From contig JAHBVR010000005.1 in assembly GCA_019637395.1 (NCBI GenBank), positions 129,312 through 193,311 of the forward strand: DNA of 64,000 nucleotides, in the 5' to 3' direction. Made by a program: the position numbers and the translations under genes. Numbering within the stretch: position 1 is the first letter of the stretch; every line of letters begins with the position of its first letter. Below the pieces are notes generated by a model. It searched no databases and was not told where the DNA came from. It was given only the letters and a program-made list of their open reading frames with translations. Shown here in pieces: positions 51,582 through 61,529 of this stretch. This DNA is from Vulcanimicrobiota bacterium (GTDB taxonomy: Bacteria; Vulcanimicrobiota; Xenobia; Xenobiales; JADMJV01).

Positions 51582-53984
51582 GTGTCGAAATTTTGTTCGT
51601 TCATGCAAGACGATTACTGGCACTGGAGAGTCCAGGCGGCCGCTCGGCGCGAACTCTTGAAGCTCGCCCAGATGCTGGGCGGCTCGGCTTGCTTCAGCCT
51701 TTCCCAGGTGGTGGGCTCGCAATCGCTGGTGCAGGTGCTGGGGCATCTGAATCAGCCCCCGCTGGCCGATCCCCTGCACCAGGTCGTGCAACGGCTGGGC
51801 AAGCTGGAAGCCCTGCCTTCCGAATTGCTGGCTGCCGAAGAAACGATCCTGCCGGTCCAGCAACAGCGGCGTCTGGCTGAACTGGTGGTGCAGTTGCTGG
51901 CGCTGGCCGTTTCGGCGCTGGAGTATCGTGAGGAATTGCTACAACGGTTGCGCGGCGAGTTGTCGCAAGTGGGAGAGGAGCTGGAAGAAGCTCGCCGATT
52001 CGAGCCGATGGAGATCGTGGCCGCGGAACCAGCCCAACTGCCGGCTCTGACCGGTCTCTTTTCGCAGCAGATCGAGTGGGCGCAAGCACAGCTACGTTCT
52101 CAAGAACTTCGCCTGGATGAGGCCCAAAAACAAGCCCGCAGCCTGGAATACTCGCTGCTTGACAAGCAGAACGAGATGCGTTTTCAAGAATTCAAGCTCA
52201 CCCGCCAACGCCAGCAGTTGCGCAAACTCAGCCAGCGTTCCGACCGGTTGCGCCAGGTCAGCCGGGAACTGCGCCAGTCGCAACGTCAAATGGCCACGGA
52301 ACGCGAAGAACAGAAATTGGAGATCAAGTCCTTACAGAGCAAGGCCGAAGGTCTTCAGCAAGAACTCGAGCAGAAGCGGCGCAGCCTGCAGGATCGCGAA
52401 CTGAATCTCCAGTCGGTGCGCCAGGAACTGCAGAAAAGTCTGCAATCCATCGAGGTCTTCCAACGCGAGAGCGAGGCCATGCGGCAGCACGTGCAGGTGT
52501 CCGAGCGAGTTCCGCTGCTGGAGCGCAAGCTGGCCAGGGCCAGGGAGACGATTCAAAAGCTTCAGGAGCAATCAAGCCTGGCGCTACAACAGCGCGACCA
52601 GCAGTTGACCGCCCTCGACGAAGAGGTGGTGCGCTTGCGCCAGCGGTTGTTGGATCAGGCCCGCGAATTGGCCTCCGCCGACATCGGCGGGCTGCGCCAG
52701 GCCCTGGCCCTGGCGCAAGAGGGGGAGGCCGCCGCTCGCCAGGAATTACTGGAGGCGCGGGCTTCCGAATCGAGCCGCCACGAGTTGCTGCAAGCCCAAC
52801 TGGGCGAGGCCCAAGAACAGTTGCGCCAACTGCGCTCTCAGCACAGCCAGCAGATAACCGAACTGGCACAGAAGCATCAGGAGGAGTTGGTGGCTCTGCG
52901 CGAGGAGGCCGAGGGTCGCGAGCAGCTCTTGTTGGCCCGCCTGCAGCAGGACTACGAGCAGCAACAGGCCCAACTCGAGGAAGCTCGCCAACAGCACCTG
53001 TCCGAACTGGACGATTTGCGCCGCCAGCACGACCAGAGCCAGGCCGAACTGCAGGAGCAGTTTCGCGCGGACCTGGTTGCCCGGACCGAGCAGCACCAGA
53101 GTCAGCTCGAGGCCCAACGGCAGCAACTGGAGCGTGAGCACCGCCAGCAGATGGGTGCGCTGGCCGCTCGTTTACAGGAACAGGTACAACGCAAAGTCGC
53201 CCAACTGCACCTTCAGCAGCAGCAGCAATTTCAGCAGCAACTGGCCGGACTGCAGGAAGAGCACCAACAGGAGCTGGCTCGTCTGCAGCAAGAACACCAG
53301 CGCGGCCAAGAGCAGCAAAGCGCCCGGCAGGCCCAGGAATTGGAAAGGCTGGCGGAAGAGCAGCAAAGGGCGCGGGCCGAGCTGGAAGCTCAACTGTCCG
53401 AGATGCAGCAACAGCACCGCGCCCAACTGGCTCGCCTCGACCAGCAGCGCCAGAGCCAGTTGGAGTTGGTGCAGGCGCAACAGGCCATCCAACTGTCCGA
53501 GCTGGCGGGAGTTCTAGAAGAACAGCAGGCTCTGCGCGCGGACCAGGAGCGCGAGGCCGAGTCTTTACGAGACCAGCTCGCCGAGTTGCGCTCAGAGCGC
53601 GGCCAGCAAGAAGTCGAGCTGCAGCAACAGCTGCAGTCCCTGCAATCGCAGAAGGCCGACCTGGAGGCCCAGCTCGAGGCGGAGGAAGCGGCCCGGGCGC
53701 AGCTTGAGCAAAAAGCTCTGCGCCTTCAAGAAACCTCCCTGAAGTTGCGCGAAAGCGCCTCGGCTCAATTGGAGGAAAAGAATCAGCAGTTGGCCGAGAT
53801 CACCGGAAAACTCGAACAAACCCTGGGCAAAGCCCGGGCTTTCAAGGCGCGCGCCGAGGAAGCCCGGGAACAACTGCGCCTGCAACGCCTGGAAAACGAG
53901 GAACTGCGCGAGGAACTGGAAACGCTCATTCACGCCACCGCCGAGGACTTGATGCCGGTTCAGGCTCCCAAGGAGCTATTTTGA
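51582..53984 (+). CDS. Giant Gln/Glu-rich coiled-coil protein
   Basis: 800 residues from GTG 51582, with GGGAGGA 11 bases upstream. Residues about 1-150 are a helical, non-repetitive head. From about 160 to 775 there is an almost unbroken heptad-type coiled coil of Gln, Glu, Leu and Arg (QLRKLSQRSDRLRQVSRELR, LRRQHDQSQAELQEQF), with a Q-rich QQQQQFQQQLA stretch. The C-terminus (ELEQTLGKARAFKARAEEAREQ) ends in a short polar tail. No signal or membrane helix. It follows the FlhA-like gene by 44 bases on the same strand, so a structural or filament-like partner is likely. No family is recognised. Confidence 0.85.
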   Translation: MSKFCSFMQDDYWHWRVQAAARRELLKLAQMLGGSACFSLSQVVGSQSLVQVLGHLNQPPLADPLHQVVQRLGKLEALPSELLAAEETILPVQQQRRLAELVVQLLALAVSALEYREELLQRLRGELSQVGEELEEARRFEPMEIVAAEPAQLPALTGLFSQQIEWAQAQLRSQELRLDEAQKQARSLEYSLLDKQNEMRFQEFKLTRQRQQLRKLSQRSDRLRQVSRELRQSQRQMATEREEQKLEIKSLQSKAEGLQQELEQKRRSLQDRELNLQSVRQELQKSLQSIEVFQRESEAMRQHVQVSERVPLLERKLARARETIQKLQEQSSLALQQRDQQLTALDEEVVRLRQRLLDQARELASADIGGLRQALALAQEGEAAARQELLEARASESSRHELLQAQLGEAQEQLRQLRSQHSQQITELAQKHQEELVALREEAEGREQLLLARLQQDYEQQQAQLEEARQQHLSELDDLRRQHDQSQAELQEQFRADLVARTEQHQSQLEAQRQQLEREHRQQMGALAARLQEQVQRKVAQLHLQQQQQFQQQLAGLQEEHQQELARLQQEHQRGQEQQSARQAQELERLAEEQQRARAELEAQLSEMQQQHRAQLARLDQQRQSQLELVQAQQAIQLSELAGVLEEQQALRADQEREAESLRDQLAELRSERGQQEVELQQQLQSLQSQKADLEAQLEAEEAARAQLEQKALRLQETSLKLRESASAQLEEKNQQLAEITGKLEQTLGKARAFKARAEEAREQLRLQRLENEELREELETLIHATAEDLMPVQAPKELF

Positions 53985-55265
53985 GACCAGATCAACATCC
54001 ACGACGTGTGCGAACTCGGCTTTGAACTGCTCGGGGGTCATGGTCGTGACCTGAGCGATTTTGCGTAGCTTGTCCATGTCCTCGAAGTCTGACCTGTCGA
54101 GACGAATCATATATTCGCGGGCAATCTTGAAAGACAGCGATTCCGTGTCCACCATACGCACTTTGGTCTTGCCGGTATCGGGGTCTTTGAGAGCGTCGAA
54201 CTGCATGGGCACGATTTTGTCGCCCTGGATGGTAATCATCGCATTCGATCCGCCCGACTCCAGGTAGTCGACGGCGCCAAAGCCGAGGTTGCGAGTGTAG
54301 TCGATGTCGAAGGCACAGGGGTCAACGCAGCGCAGCTCATAGCCGATTTCCTGGTCATTGACGCGCAAAGCCACGCCCAGCTCTTTCAGCCGTTTGTGAA
54401 GCACATATTTGATGACGTCAGGGAAGTTCAGTTCCGAGAGGCGCAAATGGCCGTGTTCGTCATAGTCGATGGCCTGGTGATCTGTCACCAGGGCTTTGAG
54501 TTCCTCGGCTTCCAGGAATTCCAGAAAGCCCTCGGCCACCACGGCCACACCGTAGTTGCGCCCTTCGGAGAGGCGTTTAACGATGGAACCGGCGATGGTG
54601 TCCACCACCAATTTGAGCGAATGGCGCCCGGCCGGGAATTCTTCGGGGATGAGGGTCAGCGTGGCCGAAGCCGATTTGCCGATACCCAGCGCCAGATGGC
54701 CGGTCTTGCGACCCATGGCCACCACCACGAACCAGCGGCCGGTGGTGCGGGCATCGCCCTGGAAGGTGGAGACGAGACGCGAGCCCTCGGAGCGAGCCGT
54801 CTCGAAGCCGAAGGTGGGAATACCGGCCGGCAGGGGCAGGTCGTTATCGATGGTCTTGGGCACGTGGGCGAAGGCCAGGTCGTGATCCAGGTATTTCTTG
54901 GAATAGGCCGCCACCGTGGTGGCGGAAAACAAGGTGTCGTCGCCGCCGATGGTGACCAGGTGGGTGATTCCCAGATCCTTGAGCGTCTCCACGGTGGCCC
55001 GCAAGTCCCCATCTTTTTTTGTGGGATTGGCGCGAGCGGTGCGCAGAATACTGCCGCCCAGCCGGTGAATACCGCTGATTTTGGGGATGGTCAAGAATTC
55101 GATTTTGGTCTGGCCGGCCATCAAGTTCTTGAAACCGTCGTAGATGCCGATGACGGTGTGACCGCGTTTGGTCGCCTCGATGGTGACCGAGCTGATTACC
55201 GAGTTGATGCCGGGAGCCGGACCACCGCCGACCAGGATTCCGTATTTGTGGGCTTTCTTTGCCAT
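53976..55265 (-). CDS. pfp: 6-phosphofructokinase, pyrophosphate-dependent type
   Basis: 429 residues. It has the nucleotide/PPi-binding start GILVGGGPAPGINSVISSV (about 9-27), GGDDTLFSA (about 107-115) and PKTIDNDLP (about 136-144), then MGRKTGHLALGIGK and PEEF. The Asp after GGD in GGDDT and the Lys of PKTIDND mark PPi- rather than ATP-dependent phosphofructokinases, which instead have GGDGS and PGTIDND. The enzyme interconverts fructose 6-phosphate and fructose 1,6-bisphosphate reversibly. ATG 55265 follows GAGGT by 6 bases. The 3' end overlaps the coiled-coil gene by 9 bases. Specificity is inferred from these residues. Confidence 0.92.
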   Translation of the reverse strand: MAKKAHKYGILVGGGPAPGINSVISSVTIEATKRGHTVIGIYDGFKNLMAGQTKIEFLTIPKISGIHRLGGSILRTARANPTKKDGDLRATVETLKDLGITHLVTIGGDDTLFSATTVAAYSKKYLDHDLAFAHVPKTIDNDLPLPAGIPTFGFETARSEGSRLVSTFQGDARTTGRWFVVVAMGRKTGHLALGIGKSASATLTLIPEEFPAGRHSLKLVVDTIAGSIVKRLSEGRNYGVAVVAEGFLEFLEAEELKALVTDHQAIDYDEHGHLRLSELNFPDVIKYVLHKRLKELGVALRVNDQEIGYELRCVDPCAFDIDYTRNLGFGAVDYLESGGSNAMITIQGDKIVPMQFDALKDPDTGKTKVRMVDTESLSFKIAREYMIRLDRSDFEDMDKLRKIAQVTTMTPEQFKAEFAHVVDVDLVSK

Positions 55266-55293
55266 CAGTTACCTCGAATTGCGGGTTCGTGTC

Positions 55294-55299
55294 ATTATA
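55294..55299 (-). promoter_or_regulatory. -10 box of the pfp promoter
   Basis: On the minus strand this reads TATAAT, a perfect -10 box 28 bases before ATG 55265. No good -35 match is seen at the expected spacing (the position reads about GTCGGG), so the promoter may need an activator. Confidence 0.5.
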
Positions 55300-55375
55300 A
55301 CGCTTTGTGCTTCTTGGCCCGACCGACCTCCTCCTGTCGGAGGGGTTAAGGGCGTGAGCGAGAACCGGACGGCCG

Positions 55376-56032
55376 ATGCTCCACTTCGAGTACTATGCCC
55401 ATGCCTGCTTTCTCTTTCACTTTGGGGAAACCAGGATCTTGATCGACCCCTACAGTCCCGAAATCGGGCACAAGATGCCCATTCGGCCAGCCGACTACGT
55501 ATGCGTCAGTCACGAGCATTTCGACCACAACTACACGGCGGCCGTTTCCGGACGCACCACCATCGTGCGCGGTTCCGTGAACCGCCAGCTGGGGCCGGCT
55601 CGCCTGACGGCGGTCCTGGCGGAGCACGACGATGACGGCGAACGCGGTCTGGTGACCCTTTTCAAATTACAGGCCGGAGAAGGTCCGGCCGTGGTGCATC
55701 TGTCCGATCTGGGGGCTCCTTTGGATGCCGAGCAGTTGGCTGAAATCGGGGCTTGCGACGTGTTGCTGGCCCCTGTCGGGGGCGGCGGCAATACCCTGGA
55801 CGGGGCCGCAGCCCTGCGCGTGGCGGCCCAGTTGAAGCCACGCCTGCTGATTCCCATGCACTACCGCACCCCTTTCCTGAGCCGCACTCATTTTCCGCAA
55901 TGCGACGGCCTGGAAAAATTTTTGCAGCTGGCTAAGGGCCACTATCAGACGGAACGGGCCTCCGAAGGCGTGGTGCGTCTACCACACCTTCCCGAGAAGC
56001 CGACCGTCCTGGTCGTCCCCCACCTGTACTGA
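55376..56032 (+). CDS. Metallo-beta-lactamase-fold hydrolase (UlaG-like)
   Basis: 218 residues. The MBL-fold marks are HACFLFHFGETRILIDPY (N-terminal strands), SHEHFDHNYT (the H-x-H-x-D-H zinc motif, residues about 46-51), VVHLSDLGAP with Asp as a metal bridge, and LLIPMHYRTPF, giving the last His. This layout matches the UlaG/L-ascorbate-6-phosphate-lactonase-like branch of small MBL proteins. The substrate is unknown. The gene is divergent from pfp, with a 110-base spacer. The upstream sequence contains CCTCC and GGAGG that could pair (55329-55345). Confidence 0.88.
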   Translation: MLHFEYYAHACFLFHFGETRILIDPYSPEIGHKMPIRPADYVCVSHEHFDHNYTAAVSGRTTIVRGSVNRQLGPARLTAVLAEHDDDGERGLVTLFKLQAGEGPAVVHLSDLGAPLDAEQLAEIGACDVLLAPVGGGGNTLDGAAALRVAAQLKPRLLIPMHYRTPFLSRTHFPQCDGLEKFLQLAKGHYQTERASEGVVRLPHLPEKPTVLVVPHLY

Positions 56033-56136
56033 ACGGCGTTCATGGATCTCTAACGTTCCGTTCACATTTTTCCGTTTTGGTAGAGATTTGGTAGAAATGC
56101 CCCCGTTAGTTTCTCCTCCGTGGAGGAATCAAACAA

Positions 56137-56652
56137 ATGATACAAGTCTATGCGTACGAACAGACCTTTGTTTGGGATGGTAAGACCTGGGTGGGCAGAA
56201 TGGGACGACCCTGTCCGGAAGGGCGCAAGGCAGAGGTGGCCGACCTCTTCTTAGACGAGTTTTTTGCTGAGCACGGCTGCGACTGGCAGGTGCTGAGCGC
56301 GCGCTGGGCGGCGGCCGGGATGAATATCTGCCACAAAGCTTCGCTCAAGATGCTGGGCGATGCGGCTCTCAGCAGGGTGCAGAAAAAGGATGACGTGAGA
56401 GCGCTGACCTTGCTCTGCCACTGTGCCAGAAACTCCGGAAAGCCCGAGATCGCTTTGGATTTGGCTCAGCGCAATGTGCACCTGGATGATCCCGAATTGT
56501 TGACCTGCCAGGCCGCCGCTCTGTGTGACCTGGGGCGCTGGCGCGAGGCGGATTGGTTTGTGCAGCGCGCTCTTCAGCGTGGCGGCAACCACCCGGCTAA
56601 ACAGGTGCGCTTTCGCATCCTGGCCTACCGGGCCGCAGCCGGCAAGTTGTAG
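56137..56652 (+). CDS. Hypothetical protein with TPR-like helices
   Basis: 171 residues from ATG 56137, with GGAGGAATC as ribosome site. The first 60 residues include [20 protein letters not shown] and an acidic helix ([15 protein letters not shown]). Residues 85-165 form helix pairs of TPR type ([51 protein letters not shown]). Several cysteines lie on these helices. There is no signal peptide. It is followed by a strong terminator and is probably a single-gene unit. No known family is recognised. Confidence 0.65.
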   Translation: MIQVYAYEQTFVWDGKTWVGRMGRPCPEGRKAEVADLFLDEFFAEHGCDWQVLSARWAAAGMNICHKASLKMLGDAALSRVQKKDDVRALTLLCHCARNSGKPEIALDLAQRNVHLDDPELLTCQAAALCDLGRWREADWFVQRALQRGGNHPAKQVRFRILAYRAAAGKL

Positions 56653-56657
56653 TTGGC

Positions 56658-56690
56658 AAGGGAGACTCCGAGCTCGGAGTCTCCCTTTTT
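56658..56690 (+). terminator. Strong intrinsic terminator
   Basis: A perfect 30-base palindrome, AAGGGAGACTCCGAG paired with CTCGGAGTCTCCCTT (56658-56687), followed by a run of T. It ends the gene at 56137-56652. Confidence 0.92.
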
Positions 56691-56759
56691 CTCCTTCCCC
56701 CGATTCAAAGTCCCCCGTCCAGGGAAAAGGCAAGACTTGACATACCGGAGGAGAAACCC

Positions 56760-58328
<1,569 letters not shown>

Positions 58329-58472
58329 GTTCTTTCGATTCCGTGGTGTCTGGAACCCAACGAGGAGCGGCTCAAAGCTGCTGGGATAGTAGCCGGAGTT
58401 GTCCGAATTCTTCAGAAGTTCGCGAACACGCTTGAGGCGCTTCCAGGGTCATATTCAAGATTTAGCAAAGGT

Positions 58473-58501
58473 TTGACAATAAACCTGTTACTCTGTTTAC
58501 A
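58473..58501 (+). promoter_or_regulatory. Putative promoter region of the Pro/Gly-repeat protein gene
   Basis: A perfect TTGACA -35 box (58473-58478), a 17-base gap and TTTACA (58496-58501) as a weak -10. The string TACTCTGTTTACA (58489-58501) also occurs at 40054-40066. A second shared string, CAGTATGAGCT, follows at 58545-58555. Confidence 0.45.
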
Positions 58502-58584
58502 AGCTATTTCCATTTTTACTTCGGCCGGCAACCTTGGGGCGTGGCAGTATGAGCTCAACAGATTAGCAAGGAGCAAATTTAGCG

Positions 58585-59187
58585 ATGCAGATTCAAAGCA
58601 CCAATAACCAGCCTGTTACGAGTTCCCGAAAGTCGTCCAGCAAGAACAAGATTCAATCTCAATCCAAGTCGACCCTTAAGATCCCGCCGGCCCCCAAAGA
58701 CCTGAGCAGCCTGAGCAAGGAGCCCAAGCTCAGCGGGGCCAACTCGCAACTGTTGAATGGCTTCAACCAAAATTTCGGTTCCAAGGCACTCCCTGCGATT
58801 CCCGACCCCAGCAACAAGGGAATTGGTCTCCAGCCAGATCCCAAGGCCGCCTTTGGCACCCCTTATGTGCCCAAAAAAAATAGTGGAATTGGTCTCGAGC
58901 CGCCGCCCACGAGCAGCATTGGCGTCCCGTATCAGCCGAAGAGTGGGGCGGAAGGAACCGGCGGCCAATCGCCCATCAACGGCCCCATTCCGCTGCCCGG
59001 CGGCCCGGTCGAGCCGATGCCCCCTGTCCCCGGCTTCCCCAGCGGCGGCGGAGGTCCGATTCCTCTGCCCGGCGGCCCGGTCGAGCCGATGCCCCCTGTC
59101 CCCGGCTTCCCCAGCGGTGGCGGAGGTCCGATTCCGCTGCCCGGCGGCCCGGTCGAGCCGCTGCCGAAAGGCCAACCTTGGCTTTAA
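58585..59187 (+). CDS. Pro/Gly tandem-repeat protein with Ser/Gln/Lys leader
   Basis: 200 residues from ATG 58585, with AAGGAG 12 bases upstream. The N-terminal 35 residues are Ser/Gln/Asn/Lys-rich (MQIQSTNNQPVTSSRKSSSK). The middle carries SNKGIGLQPDPKAAFGTPYV and a related NSGIGLEPPPTSSIGVPYQ, a duplicated short motif. The C-terminal 70 residues are about 2.5 copies of a 24-residue unit (GPIPLPGGPVEPMPPVPGF then PSGGG). No hydrophobic signal or membrane segment. It is certainly disordered and resembles structural or surface-filling proteins; the function is unknown. Confidence 0.68.
   Translation: MQIQSTNNQPVTSSRKSSSKNKIQSQSKSTLKIPPAPKDLSSLSKEPKLSGANSQLLNGFNQNFGSKALPAIPDPSNKGIGLQPDPKAAFGTPYVPKKNSGIGLEPPPTSSIGVPYQPKSGAEGTGGQSPINGPIPLPGGPVEPMPPVPGFPSGGGGPIPLPGGPVEPMPPVPGFPSGGGGPIPLPGGPVEPLPKGQPWL
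58987..59163 (+). repeat. 72-bp tandem repeat, about 2.5 copies
   Basis: Units start at 58987, 59059 and 59131 (ATTCC[GT]CTGCCCGGCGGCC...). They are almost identical at DNA level, with isolated silent changes, which implies recent duplication. Each encodes GPIPLPGGPVEPMPPVPGF plus PSGGG. Confidence 0.92.
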
Positions 59188-59481
59188 TCGTGTTGAATGG
59201 CCAAAGTGGGCCGGGCCATCGCCCGCTATTCCGACTTCGCCGATACCCCTGAGCAGACTGGTCAAACTCAAAGCAAGATTGGCAATAATTGAGGGCGGTA
59301 GAAGTTGGACCGCTCCACATCAAGCCTTACGAAGCCGTGGGCCGTAAATATTTGAGGACACTTGCAGAAACTTACGGCTTCCTTTGCTGCAAGCGGTTTG
59401 GGCAAGATCGCGGTGTAGATCTCGGCCAGTTCTGCCCCACGCGCAAAAAGTTAGGCCTTTGGACCTATGGCAAACAAGCAT
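59188..59481. other. Non-coding stretch, nothing identified
   Basis: Nearly 300 bases between the Pro/Gly-repeat gene and the tetR operator. Short frames exist (for example 59202-59297, 31 residues, and the frame ending at 59498) but none has a convincing ribosome site or protein-like sequence. No tRNA-like or terminator-like fold was noticed. Confidence 0.5.
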
Positions 59482-59499
59482 TTCAAACGCTAGTTTGAA
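59482..59499. promoter_or_regulatory. Putative TetR operator
   Basis: TTCAAAC-GCTA-GTTTGAA, a perfect inverted repeat with 7-bp arms and a 4-base centre, ends 3 bases before the GTG of the tetR-type gene. The location and form fit autoregulation of the TetR-RND operon. Confidence 0.65.
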
Positions 59500-59502
59500 T
59501 CG

Positions 59503-60114
59503 GTGGATAACCGTGTTGCCTCTACTCGCATGCGCATTCTCGAAGTGGCCGGGCCCATCTTCGCGGAGAAAGGGCGCCGTGAGACCACCATTCGGGACAT
59601 TGTGCAGGCGGCCGGAGTGAATCAGGCCGCCGTCAACTACCATTTTCGCGACAAGGATGGTCTCTACGCCGAGGTCCTCCGCCTGGCCACCCACACGGCC
59701 CGGGAACAAGAACCGGCCGAGGACGCGCCGGCCGAGCAGCGCCTGCGCGATCTCGTGCGCACCAGCGTGGAGCGTCTGCTGGGCCACCAGCGTCAGGCCT
59801 GGCATACCCGGCTGATGCTGCGCGAACTGGAAGAGCCTTCGCCGGCTTTTGTTTCTTTGGTGGATGAAATTGTGGGCCGCATCATGCCGCGGGTGGAGCG
59901 CATCGTAGCTGAACTCAACCCTCGTCTCGGTGAGGAAGAGCGCTGGCTCTGCTGCCATAGCCTGATGTCCCACTGCAACGGAATGCCCAAGGCAGAGTTT
60001 TTCCTGGAAAGGAGCCGCCCCGGCTGGGGGGAGCGAGCGGCTGAGGAGCGGATACGCATTATGACAGATCACATCAGCCGGTTTTGTTTGGCAGCCATCG
60101 GAGGCTTAGAATGA
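59503..60114 (+). CDS. TetR-family regulator (CerR/CecR-like) of the RND operon
   Basis: 203 residues from GTG 59503. The N-terminal HTH is typical: RMRILEVAGPIFAEKGRRETTIRDIVQAAGVNQAAVNYHFRDKDGLYAEVLR, read in parts (about 9-62), with recognition helix NQAAVNYHF. The C-terminal ligand-binding half is helical (LMLRELEEPSPAFVSLVDEIVGRIMPRV), of the DUF1956/CecR type. Its stop overlaps the start of the adaptor gene (ATGA), so it is the first gene of a tetR-adaptor-pump operon. A perfect inverted repeat just upstream is the likely operator. Confidence 0.93.
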   Translation: MDNRVASTRMRILEVAGPIFAEKGRRETTIRDIVQAAGVNQAAVNYHFRDKDGLYAEVLRLATHTAREQEPAEDAPAEQRLRDLVRTSVERLLGHQRQAWHTRLMLRELEEPSPAFVSLVDEIVGRIMPRVERIVAELNPRLGEEERWLCCHSLMSHCNGMPKAEFFLERSRPGWGERAAEERIRIMTDHISRFCLAAIGGLE

Positions 60115-61529
60115 GCGATTTAACCCACGATAGCAGGGGGGTCCAAGGGGCGGACCCCTTGAGCCATGATTTACGTGAATACAAAAAGACCGGCCGCAGC
60201 ACAGCCATGACCTGGGCCCTGGTGATTGGCCTGGTGGTGCTGGCGGTGGTCGGCCTCAAGCTCTTCGCCGCCAGCCGCAACGCTGCCAAAAAGCCCACCA
60301 CCAAAGCCACTCCCAAGGCGGTGGTAACCGTCAGCACGGCCACGGCGAATTACAGCACGCTGCCCGATACGGTAGTGGCCACCGGTAGCGTGGCCGCCAT
60401 CGACCCGCTGGCGGTGGGAGCCGAAGTCAATGGTCTCAAGGTCGAGCAGATCATGGTGGAAGAAGGGGACCGCGTCTACGCGGGTCAGACTCTGGCCGTG
60501 CTCAATCGCTCGCTGTTGGAAGCCCAGTTGCTGCAGGCCCAGGCCCGCCTGCGCTCCAGCCAGGCTCAGGTCTCCCGGGCCGTGCAGCCCAATCGGCCCC
60601 AAGACCTGCTGAGCCTGCGGGCGGCTTACGAACAGGCCAGGGCCCAGGCCACCCAGGAACGGGCCAATCTGAAGCAGGCCGAAGTCAACTACGCCAGCGC
60701 CCGCAAAACCGCCGAACGCTATAACAAGGTGCTGGACGAAGGCTTCGTCACCTTACAGGAAGCCAGCGATCGCCAGGCCGAGGTGGACCGTAATCAGCAG
60801 CTGGTGAACGCGGCCCGGCAGCGTCTTCAGGCTGGAGAGTTCGCGGCCGAACAGGCGCGCCAGCGCATGCTGCTGGGGCAGGCCGGCGGCCGGGCCGAAG
60901 ACGTGGATATCGCGCGTGCCTCCAGCGACGAAATTTCCGGGATGATCGCCATGATTTCTGCCCAACTGGAGCAGACCGTCATTCGCGCGCCAGACTCGGG
61001 CACCGTGCTCAAGCGCGATGTCCACCTGGGAGAAATCAGCAGCAGCAGCAAGCCTATGTTCACACTGGCTCGACGGGGTGAATTGGAGCTTCAGGCTCAG
61101 ATGCCGCAGGTCGACCTGCTCAAGATGCGCGAGGGTCTGAAGGCCCAGGTCTCTTATGGAGGCAAAAAGGTCGGCGGCCGGATCTGGCGCGTTTCTCCAC
61201 AGGTGGAAAGCAGCAGCCGGTTGGGCACGGCCCGCATCAAGCTGGATCCGGGCTCCAGCCTGCGACCCGGCATGTTCGGCGAAGCCCGCGTGGATGTGGG
61301 CGATCACCGGGCTCTGACGGTGCCGGCCGAGGCCGTGCTGGGCGAGGGCGGCGACTATTTTGTCTTCAAACTGGAGGGCACCACGGCCGTGCGCACCCGC
61401 GTGACCACGGGCGTGCGTACCAATCAGCGGGTGGAAATTACCGAGGGCCTCAAAATCAACGAGACGGTGGCGGTGGCGGGGGCGCGCTTTCTGGCTGACG
61501 GCGATAAGGTCCGGATCGAGGAAAAATAG
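60111..61529 (+). CDS. RND efflux periplasmic adaptor (HlyD/MFP family)
   Basis: 472 residues from ATG 60111, four bases overlapping tetR, with GGAGG upstream. One N-terminal membrane helix (AMTWALVIGLVVLAVVGLKLFA, about 32-53) anchors it. The biotinyl-lipoyl halves are GLKVEQIMVEEGDRVYAGQTLAVLNRSLL and VIRAPDSGTVLKRDVHLGE, on either side of a long helical hairpin (about 135-290). The beta-barrel and membrane-proximal domain follow (ALTVPAEAVLGEGGDYFVF, VTTGVRTNQRVEITEGLK). The adaptor joins the inner-membrane pump to an outer-membrane channel, which is not encoded here. It abuts the pump gene. Confidence 0.94.
   Translation: MSDLTHDSRGVQGADPLSHDLREYKKTGRSTAMTWALVIGLVVLAVVGLKLFAASRNAAKKPTTKATPKAVVTVSTATANYSTLPDTVVATGSVAAIDPLAVGAEVNGLKVEQIMVEEGDRVYAGQTLAVLNRSLLEAQLLQAQARLRSSQAQVSRAVQPNRPQDLLSLRAAYEQARAQATQERANLKQAEVNYASARKTAERYNKVLDEGFVTLQEASDRQAEVDRNQQLVNAARQRLQAGEFAAEQARQRMLLGQAGGRAEDVDIARASSDEISGMIAMISAQLEQTVIRAPDSGTVLKRDVHLGEISSSSKPMFTLARRGELELQAQMPQVDLLKMREGLKAQVSYGGKKVGGRIWRVSPQVESSSRLGTARIKLDPGSSLRPGMFGEARVDVGDHRALTVPAEAVLGEGGDYFVFKLEGTTAVRTRVTTGVRTNQRVEITEGLKINETVAVAGARFLADGDKVRIEEK

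Noticed and set aside
51305-51880. A 191-codon frame at the junction of the FlhA-like and coiled-coil genes
   Set aside because: It is out of frame with both neighbours, Gly/Arg/Ala-rich, and the only ribosome site there also serves the GTG of the coiled-coil gene.
59289-59498. A 69-codon frame upstream of tetR
   Set aside because: No ribosome site or recognisable protein pattern; it ends inside the operator palindrome.
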